A stretch of DNA of 47,044 bases, from contig CAZCBJ010000006.1 in NCBI GenBank assembly GCA_964496705.1, forward strand, positions 1-47,044, read 5' to 3'. The notes beneath the pieces were generated by a model, which was not told the origin of the DNA, ran no database searches, and worked only from the letters and a program-made list of their open reading frames with translations. Position numbers and translations under genes: made by a program. Origin of the DNA: CAZCBJ01 sp964496705 (GTDB lineage Bacteria; Chloroflexota; Anaerolineae; Anaerolineales; Anaerolineaceae). Of this stretch, positions 8,553 through 17,176 are shown piece after piece (within the stretch, counting starts at the first letter, position 1; each line of letters begins with the position of its first letter).

Positions 8553-9673
8553 GATGTCCTCCCATACCGACGCTCAGTTTGATCGCGGTCGCTCTTTCGC
8601 TCCATCGCCAGCGCAACCAAACGGTCGATCAATTCAGGGTAGGAAATACCACTGGCTTCCCACAATTTTGGATACATGCTGATCTGCGTGAAGCCGGGAA
8701 TGGTATTCACTTCGTTGACAAACAGTTCACCGGTCTGACGGTCCATCAAGAAGTCAACCCGCGCCATCCCGGCGCAATCGATGGCTCGATAGACTTCCAC
8801 GGCCATCTTGCGAATGGTCTGCGCGGTTTCCAGGGCTAATGGAGCCGGGATGATCAGCTCAGACGCGCCGTCCATGTATTTGGCGTTGTAAGTGTAAAAA
8901 TCATCGCTGGGGATGATCTCGCCAGGCACAGATGCTTGCGGCTGATCGTTACCCAACACACTCACCTCTATCTCACGCGGCTTGTCCAATCCGCGTTCCA
9001 CCAATACCCTCCGGTCGTAGGAGGCCGCTTCGAGCAGGCCTTCGATCAGCGAGGAGCGGCTCGAGCATTTGGTGATACCCACCGAGGAACCCAGGTTGGC
9101 AGGTTTGCAGAACAATGGGAACGGTGCGAAATTGCCCAACAGGTTCAGAACCGCGTCCATGTCGGTCTGGATTTGATGGCGGGTCAACACCAGCGCATCC
9201 AGAACAGGGATGCCGCGCGCACGCATGACATCCTTGAAAAGGGCTTTATCCATGCCCACCGCCGAGCCGAGCACCCCGGCGCCAATATAAGCCAGGTCGG
9301 CCAACTCCAGCAGACCCTGCAATGTGCCGTCTTCGCCAAAGGTGCCGTGCAGCACCGGGAAAACCACATCCAGGCTGGCCAGCGGCTCAAGCGTTTGTCC
9401 TTGTGCGCTCTGATGAATGGCATACAGCCAGTTTTGGCCCGGTTCCGGCAGCAGTACAGCCGGGGTCAGCCGGTCGAATTGGTTCGATTGAAACGCGCCT
9501 AACGCATCTGTCCCGGTCAACCATTGCCCGGCGTGGTCTATGCCGATTTGAATCAGGTTGTATTTGTCTGGCGATAGCACGCTCAGCACCGATTGGGCGG
9601 ACATGAGCGAGACTTCATGTTCACCGGAACGGCCTCCAAAAATAACTACCAGGTTGATGCGTGGATTATTCAT
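8549..9673 (-). CDS. ddl: D-alanine--D-alanine ligase
   Basis: This cytoplasmic ATP-grasp enzyme joins two D-alanines to give the dipeptide that MurF adds to the peptidoglycan precursor. The product of about 374 residues starts with the family signature FGGRSGEHEVSLMSA. It carries ATP-grasp elements such as VKPANLGSSVGI-like FCKPANLGSSVGITK, and ends with the metal-binding stretch FVNEVNTIPGFT. The ATG at 9673 is chosen because it places the glycine-rich motif at the normal distance from the terminus. An ATG at 9712 would overlap murB by 19 bp. The order murB-ddl-ftsQ is standard for dcw clusters. Confidence 0.96.
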   Translation of the reverse strand: MNNPRINLVVIFGGRSGEHEVSLMSAQSVLSVLSPDKYNLIQIGIDHAGQWLTGTDALGAFQSNQFDRLTPAVLLPEPGQNWLYAIHQSAQGQTLEPLASLDVVFPVLHGTFGEDGTLQGLLELADLAYIGAGVLGSAVGMDKALFKDVMRARGIPVLDALVLTRHQIQTDMDAVLNLLGNFAPFPLFCKPANLGSSVGITKCSSRSSLIEGLLEAASYDRRVLVERGLDKPREIEVSVLGNDQPQASVPGEIIPSDDFYTYNAKYMDGASELIIPAPLALETAQTIRKMAVEVYRAIDCAGMARVDFLMDRQTGELFVNEVNTIPGFTQISMYPKLWEASGISYPELIDRLVALAMERKSDRDQTERRYGRTS

Positions 9674-9693
9674 GGTCAAAGATTCCGCTCTCT

Positions 9694-10635
9694 CTAAAAT
9701 TCTCCAATACATTCAATTTCAAGGTCCAGGATGATATGAAAACGATCGAACACCTTTTGACGGGCAAGGCTGATCAACTGGAAAACATCGTCGGCGCTGG
9801 CTTTGCCCAAATTGAGGAAAAAATTGGCATGCATGGAACTGATCTGCGCGCCGCCGACCTGGGCACCTTTGAGTCCTACGGCTTCGATCAACCGACCGGC
9901 GTAATCGCCAGGCGGGTTCTTGAACATCGAACCCATGTTGGCGCCGGGCGGTTGCGTGCTCTTGCGGCGCTGGTTGAACTCAAACATCTTCGCCTGCACC
10001 TCCTCCACACTGCTTCTGGACAAGCGCAGCCTGGCAGTCAGGATCACTGCCGGGGAAATTTCCCGTTTTAGGATGCTGGAACGGTATTCGTACTGCATCT
10101 GCTCGACCGTCCATTTCTGATACCCATCTTTGCGATGCAAGATTTCTGCCAGCATCAGGTTAGCCTGCATATTGGAGCCGTGCGCTCCGGCGTTTCCATA
10201 CACGGCGCCGCCGATTGAGCCGGGAATGTAGGCTGCCCATTCGAGCCCACTCAAGCCGCGCAGGGCTGCCTGGCGAGCTGCGCCGCTCAGGCTGGCGCCA
10301 GATTCAGCCCACAAGCTGGGCGGTTCACTCTGGGCGTCAATCCGAACAGTGTGGGCGCGATTGATCAACACCAGACCGCGTATCCCTTTATCGCTGACCA
10401 GCACATTTGCGCCGCTGCCCAGAATGTGGAAGGGCGCATCCAGTTCCCAGAGCTTTAAGACAAACTCTCTCAGTTCTTCGGCGCTTTGGGCAATCAACAA
10501 ACCGTCCGCCGGCCCTCCAACCCGGGCGGTGGTGTAGTTGGCCATCAACACGTTCTCCTGTAACCGGCTGCCAAAGGAGCGGCGCAGAGGTTCGAGGTCG
10601 ATGGTGGGAGAGAAACGGGTCATCATAGCGGTCAT
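9694..10635 (-). CDS. murB: UDP-N-acetylenolpyruvoylglucosamine reductase MurB
   Basis: MurB reduces the enolpyruvyl group of the precursor to lactate with NADPH and FAD, giving UDP-MurNAc. The 313-residue product shows the FAD-binding elements GSGANVLVSDKGIRG (about 94-108) and GSIGGAVYGNAGAHG (about 163-177). It also carries the MurB C-terminal signature GSMFKNPPGDYAGRLIE, whose serine is the expected proton donor, and SSMHANFFLN. The short form without the extra loop resembles type II MurB. It overlaps the murC stop by 4 bp (ATGA). Confidence 0.96.
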   Translation of the reverse strand: MTAMMTRFSPTIDLEPLRRSFGSRLQENVLMANYTTARVGGPADGLLIAQSAEELREFVLKLWELDAPFHILGSGANVLVSDKGIRGLVLINRAHTVRIDAQSEPPSLWAESGASLSGAARQAALRGLSGLEWAAYIPGSIGGAVYGNAGAHGSNMQANLMLAEILHRKDGYQKWTVEQMQYEYRSSILKREISPAVILTARLRLSRSSVEEVQAKMFEFNQRRKSTQPPGANMGSMFKNPPGDYAGRLIEAVGLKGAQVGGAQISSMHANFFLNLGKASADDVFQLISLARQKVFDRFHIILDLEIECIGEF

Positions 10636-12017
10636 TTCAACGGTTGGCTGCGGTCTGAAGCAGTCCTCAAATTATCCAAAACCTTTGCGCTGACCTGGTC
10701 AGCATCTCCAGCGGAGAAAACCAACAGCACATCCCCTGAGACAAGGTTTTGGAGGAGAAAATCGCCGGTTTCCTGTAAACCGGGGATGAAATGCGCCGCC
10801 GGGTGCTGCATCTTTTGCACCACCTGGACGGCAGAGAATTGCGTGTTATGCTCGCGGGCGGCATAGACTTCGGTGACGATCACCTGATCGGCGTCGCCGA
10901 AGGCTTGACTGAACTCATCCAACAGGGTGAGGGTGCGTGAATAGGTGTGCGGTTGCCAGACCGCCCACAAACGCCGGCTGGGGTAGCGCATGCGCGCGGC
11001 AGCCAATGTAGCGCGGATTTCAGTGGGGTGGTGGGCATAATCGTCAATCACCGTCACCCCGAAAGCTTCACCGCGCACCTCAAAGCGCCGCCCTGTGCCT
11101 GTGAATAAGGACAAGGCCCGACTGACCTGTTCCGACGGCAAGCCCAACACGTCGGCCGCAGCAATGACTGCCAACGCATTGCTCAGGTTATGCTCGCCGG
11201 GAATTTGCAGGGAGAGCTGAGCGATGGGTTTTTCACCGGCGTACACATCGCAATCCAGGCAGCAGGATGGGTTGCCGGAGATGTTCATAACGCGGTAATC
11301 AGCCGGGCTGTGCAGACCGTAGCGCACAGCTTCGCGACCGGTTTGAACGTGTTCAACAAGGCCCGATGCCAGCGGATGATCGGCGCAGACGATCAGTGTT
11401 CCGCCCGGCTTGAGGCTGTGCACAAATTCACGGAAGGCTGCGAGATAATCGGCTTCAGTGGGATAGCAATCAGGGTGGTCGTGTTCAACATGGGTGATGA
11501 TGATCACGTCAGGATGCAGACCCAGAAACATGCGGTCGTATTCATCGGCTTCGATGACAAAATGTTGGCCTTTGCCGGCGTGCGCGTTGCTGCCCAGATT
11601 GGCCGATACGCCGCCGATGATGTAAGAAGGATCAAGCCCCAGGCTGACCAATGCCCAGGCAGTCATGGCGGTGGTGGTTGTCTTGCCGTGCGTCCCTGCC
11701 ACAGCGATGCAGGTTCGTCCCTGCATCCAGCGTGAGAGCACATCCGATCGCTTTGCCACCTGAATGCCTGCCACGCGAGCGGCAACCACTTCGGGGTTGT
11801 CATCCGGGATGGCGGACGAGCGAATCACCAGATCAGCACCTTGCACATTTTTAGCGCTGTGGCCGGCAGTGATGCGGGCTCCCATGCGGGTCAGTTCTGC
11901 GGTGATGGGTGACAACATGCGATCTGACCCGCTGACCGAGTAACCGCTTTCGATCAGTAAGCGGGCGATTGCGGATAATCCGCTGCCACCAATCCCGATG
12001 AAGTGCACGTGATCCAT
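10632..12017 (-). CDS. murC: UDP-N-acetylmuramate--L-alanine ligase MurC
   Basis: MurC adds L-alanine to UDP-MurNAc, the first amino acid of the stem peptide, using ATP. The 461-residue protein has the N-terminal nucleotide-sugar loop HFIGIGGSGLSAIA at 5-18. The P-loop AGTHGKTTTT is at about 109-118, followed by the Mur ligase central domain with the HVEHDHPD motif and the C-terminal domain. The start shares one base with the previous stop (TAATG), so translation is probably coupled to the CvpA-like gene. Neighbouring murB and ddl supply its substrate pathway. Confidence 0.97.
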   Translation of the reverse strand: MDHVHFIGIGGSGLSAIARLLIESGYSVSGSDRMLSPITAELTRMGARITAGHSAKNVQGADLVIRSSAIPDDNPEVVAARVAGIQVAKRSDVLSRWMQGRTCIAVAGTHGKTTTTAMTAWALVSLGLDPSYIIGGVSANLGSNAHAGKGQHFVIEADEYDRMFLGLHPDVIIITHVEHDHPDCYPTEADYLAAFREFVHSLKPGGTLIVCADHPLASGLVEHVQTGREAVRYGLHSPADYRVMNISGNPSCCLDCDVYAGEKPIAQLSLQIPGEHNLSNALAVIAAADVLGLPSEQVSRALSLFTGTGRRFEVRGEAFGVTVIDDYAHHPTEIRATLAAARMRYPSRRLWAVWQPHTYSRTLTLLDEFSQAFGDADQVIVTEVYAAREHNTQFSAVQVVQKMQHPAAHFIPGLQETGDFLLQNLVSGDVLLVFSAGDADQVSAKVLDNLRTASDRSQPLK

Positions 12018-12553
12018 TAGATGAACACCATCAACACAAAAGCGAATGCGATAGCCACGGCAAAATAAATCGCCGGGGTTCCCAGCAGCGCCGGGGGGAG
12101 GAATTTCATGTAGCGGTCAACCAGAACGGCCAAATCTCCGGTGGGCGCCATGAAAATTTCACCGAATGGGTAACCAGCGGAATCCAGGAAGAACCAGATG
12201 GAGCCGACCACCAAATAACCATTGACCATGCCGATGAATATGCCCAGCAGAACATCCTGCAGCCTTTCACGGACGAAACGGTTGGTTTGCGCAAGGCGCT
12301 GGATATTGGGGGTTTGGTAGCCGAACAGAACCAGGATCAGGATAATCGCGGTGCGAATCCAAAACAGTCCGTCACCCGTTCCCAGGGTGAGCACATCGCG
12401 GATGAATGGGGCAAACAATTCCAGGACGGTTATGAAGAAGATGGCCAGGATCATAGACACACTGACCAACAGCTCCTTGGCCCAACCGCGCATGGCGCCG
12501 ATGATTCCGAATAAAATCACATATAACCAGAAGAGGACGATCAAACTGATCAA
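12017..12553 (-). CDS. CvpA-like integral membrane protein
   Basis: This 178-residue protein has about four membrane helices (roughly 3-20, 26-48, 66-80, 105-130 and a last one at 155-177). The early loop GAMRGWAKELLVSVS resembles the glycine-arginine-glycine motif of the CvpA family. CvpA proteins are small inner-membrane proteins linked to colicin V export and envelope stability, with no known enzyme activity. The start is TTG, overlapping the murG stop as TTGA and preceded by GGAGGAAG. The end shares one base with the murC start. This tight fit inside the dcw cluster implies co-regulation with cell wall synthesis. The family call is moderate and the function is unknown. Confidence 0.7.
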   Translation of the reverse strand: MISLIVLFWLYVILFGIIGAMRGWAKELLVSVSMILAIFFITVLELFAPFIRDVLTLGTGDGLFWIRTAIILILVLFGYQTPNIQRLAQTNRFVRERLQDVLLGIFIGMVNGYLVVGSIWFFLDSAGYPFGEIFMAPTGDLAVLVDRYMKFLPPALLGTPAIYFAVAIAFAFVLMVFI

Positions 12554-13650
12554 GGTCTTCCTCCTTCTTGTCTGGCGATTTGAATCGCCAACCCTGCCAG
12601 GCGCCGAGCCGCGTCTGGTTGCGCTAGCGCTGCCATCGCCCGGCGCATTATAGCCAGCTTCGGTTGGTCGCTGAGAAGGTTCATCACCTGTGGCATCAAT
12701 TCTGCGCTCAATTGGCTGTCTTCCACCACGATGGCAGCTTCTTGACTGGCTAGGTAATCGGCATTGACCATCTGATATTTCCAGGCGTAAGGATAGGGCA
12801 CCAGGATGGCCGGAACGCCGAAGAGGGGCAACTCGCCCAGGGTGGATGCCCCGGCGCGGCAGACGATCAGGTCAGCACAAGCCAGGGCCGCGCCCATGTC
12901 TTCGTGCAGGTAGGGGAAGATGTGGTCATGTGCCTGTAATTCTTGGGGTAAAGCGTTGTGGCTGGCCTGCACTTCCTCCCAGTCCAACGAGCCGCTGATA
13001 TGAATGATCTGTGCGGCAATCAACAATTGTTCTTTGACCGCCAACACTGCGCGGTTGATGGAGCGCGCGCCTTTGCTGCCGCCAGAAACCAGCAGAACGG
13101 GCTTCTGCGGCTGAAGGCTAAAGTGTTGCAGCGCCTGCTCCCGCTTCCATGCAGTTAATTCAGTGCGGGTGGGATAACCGGTCACCTCAACTCGCGCGCT
13201 TGGGGAAAAATATTGGCGGGAATTCTCTGCGCTGACAGCGATGCATGAGGCGAACAGCGACAGGAATTTTAGCGCGTAACCGGGCTGAATGTCGGGGACA
13301 AAGAGAAGCGCCGGTGTGCGGCCGGCTGCCACGGCCATTGGCGCAGCGATATAGCCCCCGGTGAACAATAGCACATCCGGTTTAAACTCGCCAAGTATCC
13401 TGCGCGAAGCGCCTACCCCGCGAGCCAGTTGCAACAGGTTACCCGGCAGTGCGCGCATGCCAACGCCGTGAACACCGGCTGCCGGGATAGATGCGTAGGG
13501 GATGCCCTTACGCTGGATCAGGCTGGCTTCCATGCCGCCCTGTCCTCCCACCCATAAAACCGGGTTCGCTTCATTGCCGAGAGCTTCGAGAACGGCGAGC
13601 GCGGGATAAACTCCGCCGCCGGTTCCACCTGCGCATATCAACAACCGCAC
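12550..13650 (-). CDS. murG: UDP-GlcNAc:undecaprenyl-PP-MurNAc-pentapeptide transferase MurG
   Basis: MurG adds GlcNAc to lipid I at the inner face of the membrane, giving lipid II. The GT-B protein of about 366 residues begins with the glycine loop CAGGTGGGVYPALAV, where most MurG proteins have histidine in place of the sixth glycine of that loop. A second donor-binding loop SGGSKGARSIN is near residue 187, and the UDP-GlcNAc signature CRAGASTLGELPLFGVPAILVP-type segment lies around 270-290. The GTG at 13650 is chosen because GGGAGG lies 7 bases before it. Its first 80 bp overlap the 3' end of ftsW in another frame. Confidence 0.95.
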   Translation of the reverse strand: MRLLICAGGTGGGVYPALAVLEALGNEANPVLWVGGQGGMEASLIQRKGIPYASIPAAGVHGVGMRALPGNLLQLARGVGASRRILGEFKPDVLLFTGGYIAAPMAVAAGRTPALLFVPDIQPGYALKFLSLFASCIAVSAENSRQYFSPSARVEVTGYPTRTELTAWKREQALQHFSLQPQKPVLLVSGGSKGARSINRAVLAVKEQLLIAAQIIHISGSLDWEEVQASHNALPQELQAHDHIFPYLHEDMGAALACADLIVCRAGASTLGELPLFGVPAILVPYPYAWKYQMVNADYLASQEAAIVVEDSQLSAELMPQVMNLLSDQPKLAIMRRAMAALAQPDAARRLAGLAIQIARQEGGRP

Positions 13651-14800
13651 TGAACAACCTCCCTTCTGGAGAATCAGGATCCAACAAACTGGCACGATGG
13701 ATGTTCATCAAGATACCCACACCGATCAAGGTGGTGATGATGGACGATCCACCGTAACTGACGAACGGCAGGGCATTGCCTGCCACCGGAATCAGGTTCA
13801 ACATGACGCCCATGTTGATGAATGCTTCCAGGACAATCCACAGCGTGATCCCTGCAGCGATCAACCTGCCGGTGAAATCCGGCGCTCTGGCGGAAATCCT
13901 CAATCCGCGCCAGAGAAGTAGAACGAACAGACCAATGACCATGATCGCGCCTGCCACGCCGGTTTCTTCAATGACCACGGCAAAAATGCTGTCTGTCCAG
14001 GCGACGGGCAAAATGGTGTTTTTGGTGATGCCCTTGCCGATGCCCACTCCGAAGACCTGCCCGCGGTAGATGGCTACTGAAGCGAATTTCACCTGATTGT
14101 TAGCCAGATTGGGATCGGATTGCGACGCCAAATAGTTGGACAGTCGGCCTTTGGCTGTGTCAGAAAGCAAATACATTAAATAACCCACGGCGAGAGCAGC
14201 AATCAACACCAACCCAACCTGGCGTAAATCGGCTTTGGCCAGGAAAAACAGTGTACAACCGATGACGATCACGGTTACCGCGGCGCTGATATCCGGTTGG
14301 ATCGCGATCAAGCCGCACATGATGCCCAAAATGAACATCATCGGCAACAGCCCAAAGGTGAACCTGTTCAAGATTTCACGCTTTGAGTTTAACCATACGG
14401 CCAGATAGAGGATTAACACCAGTTTGGCCATCTCAGACGGCTGGACTGAATTATCCAGCAGGGTGCGGTTGGGCGCATCGCTGTTGGGGTTGACCAACAA
14501 CACCGCTAAAAGCACGATGATGGTGATGACCAGAATAGGCAGAATTATTTTTTGATACCATTTGTAAGGCACAAAGTATGCCAGGGCTGCCAGGATCAGG
14601 CCAATTGTCACCCAGAGGATTTGACGTTCCAACATGAAGGTGAGTGGCTTCCCTTTGGCGAAGGCGTAACCCCAACTGGCGGAATAGACCATCAGTAAAC
14701 CAAAAACCATCAGGCTGACCACCGCCAGCAGCAATGGAATATCCAGCTTAACGCTCATGGTCCTGGCGGTGGCTTTTTTCAGAATGGCTGGTTTTTGCAT
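13571..14800 (-). CDS. ftsW: Lipid II polymerase / cell division protein FtsW (SEDS family)
   Basis: FtsW is the SEDS glycosyltransferase that polymerises lipid II at the septum together with its transpeptidase partner FtsI. The 409-residue protein has about ten membrane helices. The conserved catalytic-region aspartate lies in AWTDSIFAVVIEETG, and VSYGGSS appears near the end, both SEDS signatures. ATG 14800 shares one base with the murD stop (TAATG). The C-terminal tail is short and very rich in Arg and Ser. It is encoded in the region that also codes for the start of MurG. The position next to murD and murG favours FtsW over RodA. Confidence 0.94.
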   Translation of the reverse strand: MQKPAILKKATARTMSVKLDIPLLLAVVSLMVFGLLMVYSASWGYAFAKGKPLTFMLERQILWVTIGLILAALAYFVPYKWYQKIILPILVITIIVLLAVLLVNPNSDAPNRTLLDNSVQPSEMAKLVLILYLAVWLNSKREILNRFTFGLLPMMFILGIMCGLIAIQPDISAAVTVIVIGCTLFFLAKADLRQVGLVLIAALAVGYLMYLLSDTAKGRLSNYLASQSDPNLANNQVKFASVAIYRGQVFGVGIGKGITKNTILPVAWTDSIFAVVIEETGVAGAIMVIGLFVLLLWRGLRISARAPDFTGRLIAAGITLWIVLEAFINMGVMLNLIPVAGNALPFVSYGGSSIITTLIGVGILMNIHRASLLDPDSPEGRLFSAVVDMRRWNRRRSLSRARRSRSSRQ

Positions 14801-16179
14801 TAAGAAAGAATGTTCACCCATGATCGGAAACGCTCCCCGCGCTCTTCAAAATCAGTAAACTCGTCAAAACTGGTGCCTCCCGGCGAGAAAAGAACCACAT
14901 CTCCGGGCTTCGCTACATCAGCAGCAGCGGCAACGGCTTCCTCGAGGCCGGCGCGGTGCTGGACTTGTACCAAATCAACAATGCAGGCATCTTTCAGTGC
15001 GGCAAGTATCTTTGGGCTCGCTTCACCGAAAACAATGACATGTTTCACGCGCTGCCCCACCAGCCGGGCAAGTTCCTGCCATGGCAAATTTTTATCTCGT
15101 CCGCCCAACAGCAGCACCAGCGGCTCACTGAATGCGCGGATGGCTGCCATGCTTCGTTCGGGGGCGGTGGCGATCGAGTCGTTATACCAGGCCGCCCCAC
15201 GAAATTCGCGTACGAATTCCAGGCGATGTGGCACGCCGCGAAATCCTTTCACACCCGCCAGCATGGCTTCAGGGCTGAAACCCGCGGCAAAGCCCACTGC
15301 ACAGGCTGCCAATACGTTCGTCAGATTGTGTTCGCCGCGCAACAGGATTTCATTGCGCTCAAAGAGATCGATCACATCCTTGCCCACTTGCAGACAAATG
15401 ATTTCTTCGTGGAGGAAGGTCCCCGCCAGATTTACTGAGGGCTGTTTCACCCCGAAGGTGATCAGTTTGCCTTTGACCTGATCAGCCAGGTTCCAGGCGC
15501 CCACATCTTCACGACTTAAGACAGCCGTGTCGTCTTGGTCCTGGAAAGCCAGGATGCGCGCCTTGGCAGCGGTGTAAGCTTCCATCGTTCCGTGGCGGTC
15601 CAAATGATTGGGGGTGATGTTGAGCACGGCACTGACATCCGGTGAACAGGTCATTTGTTGCAACTGGAAACTGGACAACTCCAACACCGCCAGGTCTGCA
15701 GCCTGTATCTCATCCAGGTATTCCACCAAGGGCAAACCGATGTTGCCGCCCACCCAGGCTTTCTGGGGTGGTTGACACGCCTGTTCCGCCATCCGCCCCA
15801 CCAGTGTGGTGGTGGTGGTTTTGCCAGCCGACCCGGTGATTCCCACTACGCGGCAGGGAGCAGCTTCCATGAAAATCTGGGAATCATTGGTGATGACCAT
15901 CCCGCGTTTTTCAGCCTCGAGCACCAGAGGCAAGGATAAGGGCACACCCCCTGAGACACAGATGACATCCGCATCAACCAGCAGACTCAACGGATGACCG
16001 CCCAGCGCCCAGACGACCGGAAGACCCTCCAGCGCCTCCCGGGCAGCCTGCATTTGCTCCTCCAGGCGTTGATCGTTCAGCGTGACCTTCGCACCACGGC
16101 GGGCGAGAAAGCGCGCCAGCGCAAGCCCCTGCCGAGCGGCGCCGATGATCAAAACGCGGGTATCCTGCCAGTTCTTCAT
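14800..16179 (-). CDS. murD: UDP-N-acetylmuramoylalanine--D-glutamate ligase MurD
   Basis: MurD adds D-glutamate to UDP-MurNAc-L-Ala with ATP. The 459-residue product has an N-terminal Rossmann-like domain (VLIIGAARQGLALARFL) and the P-loop GITGSAGKTTTT at about residue 110. The conserved NITPNHLDRHGTMEAY stretch binds metal and carries the catalytic histidine. The C-terminal domain includes LLLGGRDKNLPW. The ATG at 16179 lies 4 bp after the mraY stop. A longer form from 16203 would overlap mraY and has no ribosome site. Confidence 0.97.
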   Translation of the reverse strand: MKNWQDTRVLIIGAARQGLALARFLARRGAKVTLNDQRLEEQMQAAREALEGLPVVWALGGHPLSLLVDADVICVSGGVPLSLPLVLEAEKRGMVITNDSQIFMEAAPCRVVGITGSAGKTTTTTLVGRMAEQACQPPQKAWVGGNIGLPLVEYLDEIQAADLAVLELSSFQLQQMTCSPDVSAVLNITPNHLDRHGTMEAYTAAKARILAFQDQDDTAVLSREDVGAWNLADQVKGKLITFGVKQPSVNLAGTFLHEEIICLQVGKDVIDLFERNEILLRGEHNLTNVLAACAVGFAAGFSPEAMLAGVKGFRGVPHRLEFVREFRGAAWYNDSIATAPERSMAAIRAFSEPLVLLLGGRDKNLPWQELARLVGQRVKHVIVFGEASPKILAALKDACIVDLVQVQHRAGLEEAVAAAADVAKPGDVVLFSPGGTSFDEFTDFEERGERFRSWVNILS

Positions 16180-16183
16180 GCCT

Positions 16184-17176
16184 TCACACCAATGAAATCC
16201 CAAATCCTAAAATTCCAGCCACCAGGCTGATCAGCCAGAAACGTTGCACTACCTGTGTTTCACTCCAGCCGATCAATTCGTAATGATGATGAATGGGGGC
16301 CATCTTGAAAAGCCGTTTGCCTTTGGTGATTTTGAAATAACTCACCTGTAAAACCACGCTTAACATCTCGCTGACCGGGATGATGGCAATCAACGGGAGC
16401 ATCAGCCAGCGACCGGTCATAAAACCGATTACTGCCAGCACCGCGCCCAGCGATAAAGCACCTGCATCGCCCATGATTAACTGTGCCGGGTGTACGTTGA
16501 ACCACAGAAAGGCGAACAAAGCCCCCACCACAGCGAAGCAGAAGCGGGCGACATAGGTCTGCCCTTGCACCAGCGCGATGCCACCGAAAATAGCGAAAGC
16601 AGTTGCGCTGATCAGTCCTGCCAGACCGTCCAATCCATCGGTAAAGTTGACCGCGTTGGACATTCCCACAATCACAAAGGTGGCGATGGGTATGTACCAG
16701 ATGCCCAATTCAATTTCCACACCCACTCCTGGCCAGTACAGGTCGGGAGCATCCAATACATAGCGCAGCGCAAAGGCGGCGCTGAGACCAAGCAGTACCT
16801 GGAGGAAGAATTTTGTCCGCGCGCGCATCCCCAATCCGCGCCGCGGACCACGAATGCCTTCCCAGTCATCGATTGCACCCAGTAGCGCAAAACCAATCAT
16901 CACCACCACCGGCACCAGGATCGAGCGTCCGATCACACTGAAACCGAGCACTTTGGCGCCGTTGAGTAAAATCATCACCAAAACGACCGGGACGATAAAC
17001 ATCACCCCGCCCATGGTTGGGGTGCCCATTTTGGTGTAATGACTACTGGGACCTTCCATCCGGATTAATTTTCCAATTCTAAAGTGTCTTAGGATGCGCA
17101 CCAGCGGTCCGCCCCAGATAATGGCCAGCATGAAGGTCAAAGTGCTGAAAGCCAGCGCCAGCGAGGTTTCAATCAT
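16184..17176 (-). CDS. mraY: Phospho-N-acetylmuramoyl-pentapeptide-transferase MraY
   Basis: MraY transfers the phospho-MurNAc-pentapeptide to undecaprenyl phosphate, forming lipid I in the membrane. The 330-residue protein has about ten helices. Active-site motifs are visible: GTPTMGG near residue 52, the aspartate-rich NAVNFTDGLDGLAG near 175, NVHPAQLIMGDAGALSLG near 230, and the histidine motif APIHHHYELIGW near 295. In the third motif the usual Thr and Ser are both Ala. The gene overlaps the murF end by 8 bp. Confidence 0.97.
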   Translation of the reverse strand: MIETSLALAFSTLTFMLAIIWGGPLVRILRHFRIGKLIRMEGPSSHYTKMGTPTMGGVMFIVPVVLVMILLNGAKVLGFSVIGRSILVPVVVMIGFALLGAIDDWEGIRGPRRGLGMRARTKFFLQVLLGLSAAFALRYVLDAPDLYWPGVGVEIELGIWYIPIATFVIVGMSNAVNFTDGLDGLAGLISATAFAIFGGIALVQGQTYVARFCFAVVGALFAFLWFNVHPAQLIMGDAGALSLGAVLAVIGFMTGRWLMLPLIAIIPVSEMLSVVLQVSYFKITKGKRLFKMAPIHHHYELIGWSETQVVQRFWLISLVAGILGFGISLV

